Of a stretch of 64,000 nucleotides of DNA, positions 25,875 through 34,509 are shown piece by piece. Under the pieces are notes generated by a model. The model worked only from the letters and a program-made list of their open reading frames with translations. It searched no databases and was not told the origin of the DNA. Origin of the DNA: Streptomyces sp. SID13031 (GTDB lineage Bacteria; Actinomycetota; Actinomycetes; Propionibacteriales; Kribbellaceae); the NCBI RefSeq assembly GCF_010548305.1, contig NZ_JAAGLV010000029.1:1-64000 (forward strand), written 5' to 3'. Position numbers and translations under genes: made by a program. The number at the start of each line of letters is the position of its first letter. Position 1 is the first letter of the stretch.

Positions 25875-26748
25875 CCCCGCCGCGGCCGACGACGCCGCCA
25901 CCCGGGCCATGACCGATGCTGCCGACGCGAGTCCGGTACGACGTACGACGCCGTGGTCGCGGCTGGTCGCGTTCGTCCGGGTCGATGCCCCTGGCAACCA
26001 TCGTGGCGCGCTCAGCCCGGCGGTCGCGATCCTCGCGGTGATGATCTTCACGCTGGCCGGTCTCGTCATCGACGGCGGCCGCCAGCTCGGCGCCAAGTCG
26101 CGCGCGGTCGGCTACGCCCAGGAGGCCGCCCGGGTGGGCGCCGCCACCATCCAGCTGAACACCGCGGAAGCCAAGATCGACACCGAGAAGGCCGGTACCG
26201 CGGTGGCCGCGTTCTGCGCCGAGGTCTCGTCCAACGACAAGGCCGTCGAGAGCTGCAACACCACCGAGCTCACCGACGAGGGCCTGAAGGTCCAAGTCGT
26301 CATCGGCAACAAGACCACCTTCCTCGGCATGGTCGGCATCGAGCACCTCGCCGCCACCGGCACCGGCGAGGCCCACGCCGAACAAGGCGTCCAGAAGGCC
26401 GACGACAGCCCCAAGATCCCGCCGATCGTGGTCGCCACCCGGACCGACGGCCCGGGCAACATCCCGACCATGAACACCGCTGTACCGCCGACGCTCGACA
26501 TCCCCTGCCCGTCCAGCTGGACCATCGGCGTGACGAGCCCGATCTGGACGGTGACTTTCCCGATCCCGGCCACCTGCACCCCGAGCATCACTCCGTCGCC
26601 CACCGACGGCACCCCGCCGTCGACACCGCCGAGCTCGAGCCGGCCGTCCACGAGCAGCGACCCGACCCAGAAGCCGTCCACCACCAAGCCCGGCGGCGGC
26701 GCGCCCGGCGGCGTACCGCAGAACTCCCTGCCCCCGGGAGCCAACTGA
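25858..26748 (+). CDS. TadG-like Flp pilus assembly protein
   Basis: This 296-residue protein has a TadE/TadG-like N-terminal unit at about residues 45-90: HRGALSPAVAILAVMIFTLAGLVIDGGRQLGAKSRAVGYAQEAARVGA. The middle part is a small extracellular domain with two cysteines. From about 225 on it is a Pro/Ser/Thr-rich linker (PPSTPPSSSRPSTSS) ending in a Gly-rich tail, suited to crossing the cell wall. It overlaps the preceding gene by 17 bases, and its stop shares one base with the following lipoprotein start. Confidence 0.82.
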   Translation: MATLPDPAAADDAATRAMTDAADASPVRRTTPWSRLVAFVRVDAPGNHRGALSPAVAILAVMIFTLAGLVIDGGRQLGAKSRAVGYAQEAARVGAATIQLNTAEAKIDTEKAGTAVAAFCAEVSSNDKAVESCNTTELTDEGLKVQVVIGNKTTFLGMVGIEHLAATGTGEAHAEQGVQKADDSPKIPPIVVATRTDGPGNIPTMNTAVPPTLDIPCPSSWTIGVTSPIWTVTFPIPATCTPSITPSPTDGTPPSTPPSSSRPSTSSDPTQKPSTTKPGGGAPGGVPQNSLPPGAN

Positions 26749-27422
26749 TGACCGACCTTCGAGGAGTCTCCTCCGTGCGACGTGTAGGCGTCCCAGCCGT
26801 CCTGCTTTCCGCGATCCTGGTGCTGTCCGCGTGCGGCAGCAAGGAGGACGGCGGCTTGGCTGTGCCAGTCGGCGACGATCCCGAACCGACGATCACGCTC
26901 AGCGGATCGCCCTCGGCCGGCCCCTCGTCGGCACCGACCGGCAATCCGTCCGCGCCCGCGACCACGGCAGCCAAGCCACCGGCGAAGGCGCAGGTGATCG
27001 TCGTACCGGGGAACTTCGCGGCCCAGCCCGCCGTCCAAGGCCTCGTGAAGAGCTACCCGGTCTACTTCAGTGCGCTCGTCGCCGGGGACTCCGACATCAT
27101 CAAGAACAACTTCCCGGCCTACTTCTACGTGGACACCAAGGAGGGCATCGCCGAGGCCAAGCGCAACGGCTGGGTGATGAAACCGCCGGGCAGCGTCGTG
27201 GTGATGGGAACGTCGCCGCAGCCGCCTGACATCGTCAGAGTCAAGCTGTGCACGTCCCAGACCACGCAGTACTGGGACCCCAAGACGAAAGGCTGGACCG
27301 TGGCCGCTGCGAAGGGGGTCCCGCAGGCCATCGACGTCATCCTCACCGGCCTCGGCTGGCTGCCGTACCGGCTGGCTCCGACCGAGGGCATCAACTGCGC
27401 AAAGGTGCGCTTTCCGGCCTAG
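26748..27422 (+). CDS. Lipoprotein of the Tad cluster
   Basis: This 224-residue protein starts at ATG 26748 (TGATG overlap). The signal peptide ends in a lipobox, LILVLSAC-GSKEDG, so the cysteine should be lipidated and anchor the protein outside. A Pro/Ser/Thr/Ala-rich linker of about 60 residues follows. The folded domain (about 90-224) reads VKSYPVYFSALVAGDSDIIKNNFPAYF, resembling lipoprotein domains related to the SnoaL/NTF2 fold. Its place between tadG and a secreted protein suggests a role in pilus anchoring, which is inference. Confidence 0.8.
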   Translation: MTDLRGVSSVRRVGVPAVLLSAILVLSACGSKEDGGLAVPVGDDPEPTITLSGSPSAGPSSAPTGNPSAPATTAAKPPAKAQVIVVPGNFAAQPAVQGLVKSYPVYFSALVAGDSDIIKNNFPAYFYVDTKEGIAEAKRNGWVMKPPGSVVVMGTSPQPPDIVRVKLCTSQTTQYWDPKTKGWTVAAAKGVPQAIDVILTGLGWLPYRLAPTEGINCAKVRFPA

Positions 27423-27531
27423 ACCGCAGCATAACCATTTGCGCAACGGCGTGACGGAACACTTTTCACCGGGCATGATGCCCCTGGCTGAAGATAACCT
27501 GCGAGTAGCTGGACGAGACTCTGGAGTGAGG

Positions 27532-28512
27532 ATGCGCAACCTGACCGGGGTGGTGGGGTGGGGTCAGCACCTGTTCCGAGTGAGCCGAGGGCTGATCACC
27601 CTGACCACCGTGCTCGCACTTCTTTCGGCCTATCCGGCCGCGACCGCGTCCGCGGACACGATCTCAGCGGGTAACAAGGTCTGCAGCATGTACGTGAACG
27701 CCATCGGCTTCGGCGCCTTCTGCAGTTCGGGTGAGGCCTACTTCCCGGGCTCGAGTGAACCGCCGCCGACCTGGAAGGTGAAGCTCGGCAACAACATCTT
27801 CATCCCTTGCCGGGACTTCGAGATTCCGAAGGGCATCAACCTGGGCAAAGCGCCGGCGGGCAAGACCTGGGCGCTGCGGGTGACGATCACGGACTACGAC
27901 CTCAACACGACCAACGGTGGCAACAACGTCCACCTGGAGCGGGCGATCGTGCCGCTGTCCGACGAGGACCGGCAGCAGTGCCCGGTCGAGCCGTACATGG
28001 CGGAGTTCTGGGCGACGTTCGCCAGCACCTATCCGGCACCGGCGCTGCAGGTGATGCCGACCTACACCCCGCGGGTGAACGTGCCGGCCTACTTCTCGCT
28101 GACCCGCGAGAGCTCGCTGGTTCTCGAGGACGACCCCGAGAAGGGCGACCTCGACAGCGCGTACTTCGACCCGTCGCACAACCTGACGATGCGCGGTCTG
28201 GTCAGCTCGATGATCGTCGATCCGGGCGACGGAACGCCGCCCTTCACCTGCCAGATCGGCGTCGGCATGTACAACGAGAGCTACGACGGGTACGACGTCA
28301 ACAGCGACCCGTTCCATCAGATGAGCACCTGCTCGCACAAGTACGCCAAGTCGAGCGCGAGCCAGCCTGACGGCATGTACACCGTGAAGCTGACGATCAC
28401 CTGGACGGTCTCCTACTGGACCGGCCAGCCGAAGTGGCACGACATCGGCACGGCCGAGATCCACGCAGTACAACGCCTGCCTGTGCAGGAAGTGCAGTCG
28501 ATCGGTGGGTAA
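27532..28512 (+). CDS. Secreted PKD-like protein of the Tad cluster
   Basis: This protein has 326 residues. I chose ATG 27532 because GGAGTGAGG lies just before it; the frame is open from 27439 without a comparable site. A signal peptide of about 43 residues ends in ATASA. The mature chain has several cysteines and a C-terminal part with VDPGDGTPPFTC, CSHKYA and DGMYTVKLTITWTVSYW, the pattern of PKD-like beta-sandwich domains. It has no membrane helix. It overlaps an alternative start of the next gene and precedes that gene's preferred start by 13 bases. It is probably a surface component. Confidence 0.78.
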   Translation: MRNLTGVVGWGQHLFRVSRGLITLTTVLALLSAYPAATASADTISAGNKVCSMYVNAIGFGAFCSSGEAYFPGSSEPPPTWKVKLGNNIFIPCRDFEIPKGINLGKAPAGKTWALRVTITDYDLNTTNGGNNVHLERAIVPLSDEDRQQCPVEPYMAEFWATFASTYPAPALQVMPTYTPRVNVPAYFSLTRESSLVLEDDPEKGDLDSAYFDPSHNLTMRGLVSSMIVDPGDGTPPFTCQIGVGMYNESYDGYDVNSDPFHQMSTCSHKYAKSSASQPDGMYTVKLTITWTVSYWTGQPKWHDIGTAEIHAVQRLPVQEVQSIGG

Positions 28513-28525
28513 GGGAGGGACGACG

Positions 28526-31492
28526 ATGGTGAAGACGAGTGAGCCGGTGCGGAACGCGCGGCTGCCGCAGCGGCCGGGCGGAGGAGCCGGTGACCGGGTG
28601 CGAGGCCTGGTCTCGCTGGTGGCGATCGTTGCGATCGTCGTCGGCGTCCCGTATGTGCTGCTGCGCTTCTTCGGTACGCCGTGGCCCGACCAGCTACCGA
28701 ACCAGGATGTGCTGACCGACGCGCTGACCGCCCAGACGGTGATCGGCATCATCGCCTTCTTCGTCTGGATCGCGTGGCTGCACTTCGTCATCTGCCTGAT
28801 CGCGGAGGCGATCGCCGAGGTCCGCGGGCACGGCCTGTCGCCCCGGATCCCACTCGGCGGCGGCTCGCAGACACTGGCCCGCCGGCTGGTCTCGGGCGTC
28901 GTGCTGATCGCGGGCGCGGCCAGCGTGACGCTGCCGGTCGCCAGTGCGGTCACCGCCACCTCCGTCGGCAACCCGGCGTCGGTGAGCGTTGCCCAGAGCA
29001 ACGACAACAGCTCGGTCGAGGCGTTCCGGCAGACCGAGCCACGCAGTTCGGTGCAGCTCGGCGTCGCGCCGGTGAAGCACACCCAGACCGGCGTACGGAC
29101 GAACAACGACCATGCCGGTCAGGTCGTCAAGTACACCGAGGTCCGGCCGCCGCAGGGTCGCAACTACGACTGCCTGTGGGACATCGCCGAGCGCTACCTG
29201 GGTGAGGGCCGGCGGTACAAGGAGATCTACGACCTCAACCACAACAAGCTGCAGCCCGACGGCAGCCGGCTGACGAACCCGGACCTGATCCTGCCGGGCT
29301 GGCAGGTGCGCCTGCCCGCCGACGCCAAGGGCGCGGGCGTTCACACCGTGCTCGTCAACGTGGATCACCAGGGCGTAAGCAAGACCGTGCCGACGACGAA
29401 GCCGACGGTCAAGGCAACGGCGAAGCCGGCCGCCAAGGCCCATGCGACGAACGAGACCCGCACGGCCGAGCAGGGCGCCAACGCCACGGGCAGCCGCTGG
29501 TTCGAGCAGCAGCAGGCAGAGGCCGGTACGTCGATCGGGATCGCCGGCACCCCGGGCGCGAAGACCGCCGAGCCGGGTGTCGAAGCGGCGACGCCGCAGG
29601 GAACGGGTGACCCGGTCACCGCTGGTGCGAAGGTCGAGGCTCCGGTCGCTGATGGCGGGGTCGACGCCACGCAGGCCGGCATCTACGGCTTCGGCGCCAC
29701 ACTGCTCGCCGCTGGGCTCGCGATCGCGCTGAAGCGCCGTCGCGGCTGGGCGCAGGGTCCTGGGCCGAAGGCAGCAGGGCACCGGCAGACCGAGATCGGC
29801 CTGCGGCTGGCCTCCGACATACCGACTGCTCGTTTCGTCGACAACGCGCTGCGCTCGCTGGGCGCGACGCTGACCGGTGACGACCGGATCATGCCGACCG
29901 TGGTCGCAGCGCTGGTGACCGATCGCGCACTGACGCTCGTGCTGGAGCCGGGGCAGTCGCAGGCTGCGCCTCCGGGTCCCTGGCAGGCCATTGCCGACGG
30001 CACCCGCTGGGTACTGCGTCGCGCCTACGCGCCGCAAGGCGATGTCGACGCGCCCGCGCCGTACCCGACGCTTGTCACGCTCGGCAGCAACGCCGACGGC
30101 GCGACCGTGCTGGTCGACCTGGACACCGCTGACGGCATCGTCAGCTTCGGCGGTATCACCAACGCTTCTCGCGACGTCGTCGGTTCGCTGGCGGCCGAGC
30201 TGGCCACGAACCTGTGGTCCGAAGGCGCGCACGTGAGCATGGTCGGCTTCGGTGACGACCTGTCGACGCTGTCACCGAGCCGCTTGAGCTACTGGGTGAG
30301 CCTGGACGACGCGCTCCGCGAGGTGACGCGGCGTACGGACGCTCAGGTGCAGGCCTGTGGCCGGCGGGACGCCGAGACGGTCGCCGACGCCCGGATGGTC
30401 TTCCCGGACCCGCAACTGTGGGGTCCGGAGATCATCTTCGTGTCCGCACCGCCGTCGCCGGAGGAAGAGGAGCGGCTCACGCGGCTCGCCGGAGACCCGA
30501 AGCGCTGCGTCGCGGTGGTCGTCGTCGGTGACGTGATGAACTCACCGTGGCGGTTCGTCGTGGACGAGAAGAACCAGGCCGTCTGCCGGCTGCTCGGGCT
30601 CGAGGTCGATGCCCACAGCATCAACCCGGCGCAGTTCGCGGATCTGGTCGCGCTGTTCGGGGTGGCCGAGTCCGAGGCGCTCGACAAGCGTCGCAGCGAG
30701 CTGGACATGCCGGCGTACGAGTTCTCGTCAGCGGATCTGAGCCAGCCGGCGCCGGTCGAGGTCGACCTGCTCGGCCCGGTCGAGGTGGACGCTCGCGGTG
30801 AGCTCGACCCCGGTCGCGTCTCGCTGTCGACGGAGATCGTGGCGTTCCTGGCCAGCCAGGACTACGGCGTACACCCGAACGTGCTGGCCGGAGCGATCTG
30901 GCCGCGCGGCATCAGCGACGAGCTGCGCAACGCGGCGCTGGAACACACCCGCAACTGGGTCGGCGTGGACGCCATGTACGCCGACGAGTCCGGCCGCTGG
31001 CTGCTGAACCGCAGCATCGTCCGGGTCGACTGGGACGTCTTCCGCACGCTGGTCAAGCAGGCGTCGCTGATGGAGGACCCGCGCGGCCCGCTGTCGACGG
31101 CGCTCAGCCTGGTGCACGGGCAGTCGTGGTCCGACCTGCCGGCCGGCCGCTACTCGTGGCTCGCGGCGTCAGGTGTCGAGCGCAAGATGGCTGAGGCAGT
31201 AGTCGACGCCGCCCTGCGCCTCGCAGACGCCAGTCTCCGCCACAACGACGGCAACCTGGCCCGTACGGCCCTTCAGACCGGTCTGAGCTTCTCCCCGGCC
31301 TCCGAGGACCTCTGGCGGGCCACTCTGCGCCTGGCATCGCACTTCGGCACCACCGAAGACATCACCAACGTCGCTGCCCAGCTGTACGGTGCCCTGGCCA
31401 AGCACGGGGCCCCGCGCGGCGCCGAGCCCGAGACAGACGCCCTGGTCGACGAGCTCCTCCCGGGCTACCACCGACCCGCAGCGGTGGCTTAG
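28526..31492 (+). CDS. LysM-domain membrane protein with BTAD-like C-terminus
   Basis: This 988-residue protein starts at ATG 28526 after GGGAGGGA. Three helices lie near the N-terminus (about 25-50, 70-95 and 120-140). A LysM-like domain with DCLWDIAERYLGEGRRYKEIYDLN and LILPGWQVRLP is at about 212-265. A Lys/Ala/Thr-rich linker follows, then a fourth helix (IYGFGATLLAAGLAIAL, near 390). The remaining 590 residues include a winged-helix-like region near 740-830 and a bacterial transcriptional activator (BTAD, TPR-like) domain (MAEAVVDAALRLADASLRHND, about 885-985). LysM outside and BTAD inside fits a wall-sensing protein. It closes the Tad cluster, as similar genes do in other actinobacteria. 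Confidence 0.85.
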   Translation: MVKTSEPVRNARLPQRPGGGAGDRVRGLVSLVAIVAIVVGVPYVLLRFFGTPWPDQLPNQDVLTDALTAQTVIGIIAFFVWIAWLHFVICLIAEAIAEVRGHGLSPRIPLGGGSQTLARRLVSGVVLIAGAASVTLPVASAVTATSVGNPASVSVAQSNDNSSVEAFRQTEPRSSVQLGVAPVKHTQTGVRTNNDHAGQVVKYTEVRPPQGRNYDCLWDIAERYLGEGRRYKEIYDLNHNKLQPDGSRLTNPDLILPGWQVRLPADAKGAGVHTVLVNVDHQGVSKTVPTTKPTVKATAKPAAKAHATNETRTAEQGANATGSRWFEQQQAEAGTSIGIAGTPGAKTAEPGVEAATPQGTGDPVTAGAKVEAPVADGGVDATQAGIYGFGATLLAAGLAIALKRRRGWAQGPGPKAAGHRQTEIGLRLASDIPTARFVDNALRSLGATLTGDDRIMPTVVAALVTDRALTLVLEPGQSQAAPPGPWQAIADGTRWVLRRAYAPQGDVDAPAPYPTLVTLGSNADGATVLVDLDTADGIVSFGGITNASRDVVGSLAAELATNLWSEGAHVSMVGFGDDLSTLSPSRLSYWVSLDDALREVTRRTDAQVQACGRRDAETVADARMVFPDPQLWGPEIIFVSAPPSPEEEERLTRLAGDPKRCVAVVVVGDVMNSPWRFVVDEKNQAVCRLLGLEVDAHSINPAQFADLVALFGVAESEALDKRRSELDMPAYEFSSADLSQPAPVEVDLLGPVEVDARGELDPGRVSLSTEIVAFLASQDYGVHPNVLAGAIWPRGISDELRNAALEHTRNWVGVDAMYADESGRWLLNRSIVRVDWDVFRTLVKQASLMEDPRGPLSTALSLVHGQSWSDLPAGRYSWLAASGVERKMAEAVVDAALRLADASLRHNDGNLARTALQTGLSFSPASEDLWRATLRLASHFGTTEDITNVAAQLYGALAKHGAPRGAEPETDALVDELLPGYHRPAAVA

Positions 31493-31499
31493 TTACCCA

Positions 31500-31603
31500 C
31501 CAACCGACTCATCATCGGTCCCTTGTGTCCCTCCAACCTTTTGCGGCCGGCTTGAGCATTGCGCGTGGGGAGGGACACAAGGGACCGATGATGAGTCGGT
31601 TGG
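31500..31603. repeat. 35-bp perfect inverted repeat between convergent genes
   Basis: Arms 31500-31534 and 31569-31603 are perfectly complementary over 35 bp, with a 34-base loop. It sits between the ends of the LysM/BTAD gene and the convergent metallopeptidase gene, so it could stop transcription from both sides. The arm length is well beyond a usual terminator and there is no T run. Confidence 0.85.
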
Positions 31604-31619
31604 GGGTGAGGGTGAGTGG

Positions 31620-32531
31620 TTAGAGGGGGTTTGCGGACCAGGTGTCGCAGCGGGTCAGGTCGCCGGAGTCCATGCCGGTCTTGAACCACTTCATCCGTTG
31701 CTCGGCGGTGCCGTGGCTGAAGCTCTCCGGGGTGACCTGGCCTTGGGTCTTGGACTGGATCCGGTCGTCACCGACCGCTGCGGCGGCGTCCAGGCCGTCG
31801 CCGATGTCGTCCTCGGTGAGCCCGGTGATCAGCGGTTTGCCGCTCTTGGTCGGCACCGTGGTCGCGTGGTTGGTCCAGACGCCGGCCAGGCAGTCCGCCT
31901 GGAGTTCGGAGCGGACGGAGTCGGAGTTGGCGCCCTGGCGGGTCTTGATCCGGTCGAGGATGCCGTAGAGGTTCTGGATGTGGTGGCCGTACTCGTGGGC
32001 CACGACGTAGGCCTCGGCGAAGTCGCCGCCGCGGGCCCCCAGATCGGTCTCCAGGGTCTTGAAGAAGCCCAGCTCCAGGTAGACCCGTTTGTCGGGCGGG
32101 CAGTAGAACGGCCCGACTGCCGCCGTGGCGGGACCACAACCGGTGTTCACCGAGTTGCTGAAGACGTTCATCGGCGCCTTGATGTACTTCTTGCCGCGCC
32201 GGGGCAGCTCGGCGGCCCAGAAGTTCTCGATCGAGTTCTGGTAGAAGACGAACCGGCAGTCCTTGTTGGTCGCCAGATCGGTCCCCTTCTTGCAGGAGTC
32301 GAGATTGCCGGCCGCGGTGTTACGGGCCGTCGGCTCGTCGGCGGCGCCTTCGCTGCCGCCCGGCAGACCGCCGTTCAGGAGCAGGATGACGACCAGCAGG
32401 ATGATGCCGCCGATACCGCCGCCGACCGGGATTCCCATCCCGCCGGGAAGGCGTCCGCCGCCTCCGCCACTGCTGCCGCGGGTGTCTTCGACGCCGCTGG
32501 TGTCCAAGTCGGCGTCAGGGTTGAATTTCAC
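31620..32531 (-). CDS. YpfJ-family neutral zinc metallopeptidase
   Basis: This 303-residue protein has a GTG start at 32531 (MKFNPDADLDTS), which matches the conserved opening of the family. A Gly-rich segment leads into one membrane helix (GGIGGIILLVVILLLNGG, about 38-55). The catalytic domain is outside and has His179-Glu180-x2-His183 in VVAHEYGHHIQNLYGI, and SELQADCLAGVW supplies the third metal ligand region. Cysteines suggest disulfides. The natural substrate of this family is unknown. No ribosome binding site sits close to the GTG, so the mRNA may be nearly leaderless. Confidence 0.9.
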   Translation of the reverse strand: MKFNPDADLDTSGVEDTRGSSGGGGGRLPGGMGIPVGGGIGGIILLVVILLLNGGLPGGSEGAADEPTARNTAAGNLDSCKKGTDLATNKDCRFVFYQNSIENFWAAELPRRGKKYIKAPMNVFSNSVNTGCGPATAAVGPFYCPPDKRVYLELGFFKTLETDLGARGGDFAEAYVVAHEYGHHIQNLYGILDRIKTRQGANSDSVRSELQADCLAGVWTNHATTVPTKSGKPLITGLTEDDIGDGLDAAAAVGDDRIQSKTQGQVTPESFSHGTAEQRMKWFKTGMDSGDLTRCDTWSANPL

Positions 32532-32662
32532 AGCACATACACTAGACCTCGTCGCCGCAAGAGGCTGCCTTGTGACGCGGCGCTGCGGCCTTGCCCGCAA
32601 CCAGCCGCTGCCGCCCGCCGACCCAGCCCGTTCACTCCCAACCTGAGGACATCTGCGCCGCC

Positions 32663-34261
32663 ATGATCACTGCCACCAACCTCGAGGTACGCGTCGGGGC
32701 CAGGCAACTGCTCTCGCCTGCCTCTTTCCGTGTCGGCCCAGGGGACAAGGTCGGCCTGGTCGGGCGCAACGGTGCCGGTAAGACGACGCTGACCAAGATC
32801 CTGGCCGGCGAGGGCCTGCCCGCATCCGGTTCGGTGTCGTCCTCGGGCGAGATCGGGTACCTCCCACAGGACCCGCGCACCGGCGATCTCGAAATGCTCG
32901 CCCGGGACCGGATCCTGGCCGCGCGCGGACTGGACGAGGTGGTCCGGCGGATGCGCAACGCGGAGAAGGCGATGGCCAGCGCGGACGACAAGACGCGCGA
33001 GAAGGGCATGCGGCGGTACGAGCGCGCCGAGTCCGACCTGCACGCGGCCGGTGGGTACGCCGCGGAGTCCGAGGCGGCCCGGATCGCGGCCAACCTCGGC
33101 CTGCCGGACCGGGTGCTGGGGCAACCACTCGGCACTCTCTCGGGTGGTCAGCGACGCCGGGTCGAGCTGGCCCGGATCCTGTTCGCGCAGGCGGAGACGC
33201 TGTTGCTGGACGAGCCGACCAACCACCTGGACGCCGATTCGGTCGTCTGGCTGCGCGACTTCCTCAAGACCTACCCCGGTGGCGTGATCATGATCAGCCA
33301 CGACGTGAACCTGCTCGAGGAGACCGTCACGCGGGTCTTCCACCTGGATGCGAACCGGGCCGAGATGGACGTCTACAACGTCGGCTGGAAGGTCTACCTG
33401 GCGCAGCGCGAGACCGACGAGCGGCGGCGGAAGCGCGAGCGCGCGAACGCCGAGAAGCAGGCGTCGATCCTGGTCGCCCAGGCGAACAAGATGCGCGCCA
33501 AGGCGACCAAGGCGACCGCGGCCCAGCAGATGCTGAAGCGGGCCGAGAAGCTGGTCTCGTCGCTCGAGGACGCGCGTGCGTCGGACAAGGTGGCGAGGAT
33601 CTCGTTCCCGACGCCGGCACCGTGTGGCAAGACGCCGCTGATGGCCAAGGACCTGTCCAAGTCGTACGGGTCGCTGGAGATCTTCACCGCGGTGGATCTC
33701 GCCATCGACCGGGGGTCGCGGGTCGTCGTCCTGGGTTTGAACGGCGCGGGCAAGACCACGCTGCTGCGGGTGCTGTCCGGGATCGAGAAGATGGACACCG
33801 GCGAGGTGATCGACGGTCACGGCCTCAAGCTCGGGTACTACGCGCAGGAGCACGAGACGCTCGACGTGAACCGGACCGTGCTGGAGAACATGAAGTCCGC
33901 GGCCCCGGATCTGAACGAGACCCAGGCGCGCTCGGTGCTCGGCTCCTTCCTGTTCAGCGGTGACGACGCGGACAAGCCGGCCAGTGTGCTGTCCGGTGGC
34001 GAGAAGACCCGGCTCGCGCTGGCGACGCTGGTCGTCTCGGCGGCGAACGTACTGCTGCTCGACGAGCCCACCAACAACCTGGACCCCGCCTCCCGCACCG
34101 AGGTGCTGAACGCGATCCGCTCGTACCAGGGCGCGATCGTGCTGGTCACCCACGACGAGGGCGCCGTCGAGGCACTCGAGCCGGAGCGCGTCCTGCTCCT
34201 CCCCGATGGCGTCGAAGACCTCTGGACCAACGACTACGCCGACCTGGTGTCACTGGCCTGA
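32663..34261 (+). CDS. ABC-F family ATPase
   Basis: This 532-residue protein starts at ATG 32663 and has two ABC cassettes in one chain and no membrane segment. Walker A motifs are GRNGAGKTT and GLNGAGKTT. Signatures are LSGGQRRRVELARI and LSGGEKTRLALATL. Walker B regions are LLLDEPTNHLD and LLLDEPTNNLD. A charged helical linker (QRETDERRRKRERANAEKQ) joins them, as in ribosome-binding ABC-F proteins. These act in translation or in resistance to ribosome-targeting antibiotics; which applies here cannot be told. It is divergent from the metallopeptidase, with 131 bases between starts. Confidence 0.92.
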   Translation: MITATNLEVRVGARQLLSPASFRVGPGDKVGLVGRNGAGKTTLTKILAGEGLPASGSVSSSGEIGYLPQDPRTGDLEMLARDRILAARGLDEVVRRMRNAEKAMASADDKTREKGMRRYERAESDLHAAGGYAAESEAARIAANLGLPDRVLGQPLGTLSGGQRRRVELARILFAQAETLLLDEPTNHLDADSVVWLRDFLKTYPGGVIMISHDVNLLEETVTRVFHLDANRAEMDVYNVGWKVYLAQRETDERRRKRERANAEKQASILVAQANKMRAKATKATAAQQMLKRAEKLVSSLEDARASDKVARISFPTPAPCGKTPLMAKDLSKSYGSLEIFTAVDLAIDRGSRVVVLGLNGAGKTTLLRVLSGIEKMDTGEVIDGHGLKLGYYAQEHETLDVNRTVLENMKSAAPDLNETQARSVLGSFLFSGDDADKPASVLSGGEKTRLALATLVVSAANVLLLDEPTNNLDPASRTEVLNAIRSYQGAIVLVTHDEGAVEALEPERVLLLPDGVEDLWTNDYADLVSLA

Positions 34262-34272
34262 GTGCTTCTCAC

Positions 34273-34438
34273 CCGTCCGAGGCCCACGCACCGGACGGCT
34301 CTCCCGACCCGGGGGTTCGCCCATTGCTAGGCCATGGGCGAACCGCACCCTGAGGGGTGAACCCCGCAGTCGGTGGGTTGCCCGCTCAGGTTCTGGACGG
34401 GCAACCAGCCGTCTGAGGGGACAACCCCTGAGACGGCT
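34273..34438. repeat. Four hairpins in tandem after the ABC-F gene
   Basis: The 248-base gap after the ABC-F stop holds four inverted repeats: 34273-34279 with 34292-34298 (CCGTCCG), 34314-34324 with 34334-34344 (GGTTCGCCCAT), 34376-34384 with 34398-34406 (GGTTGCCCG), and 34407-34420 with 34425-34438 (14 bp, one mismatch). The first is placed as a terminator of the ABC-F gene. The fourth repeats the hairpin at 104-127. Confidence 0.8.
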
Positions 34439-34509
34439 GGCGGCAGTCCGCAGTCCAGGGCTGGTTACTGACCGGACAACGGCGTGCGGGGGTGACGTAT
34501 GTTCCTGGC

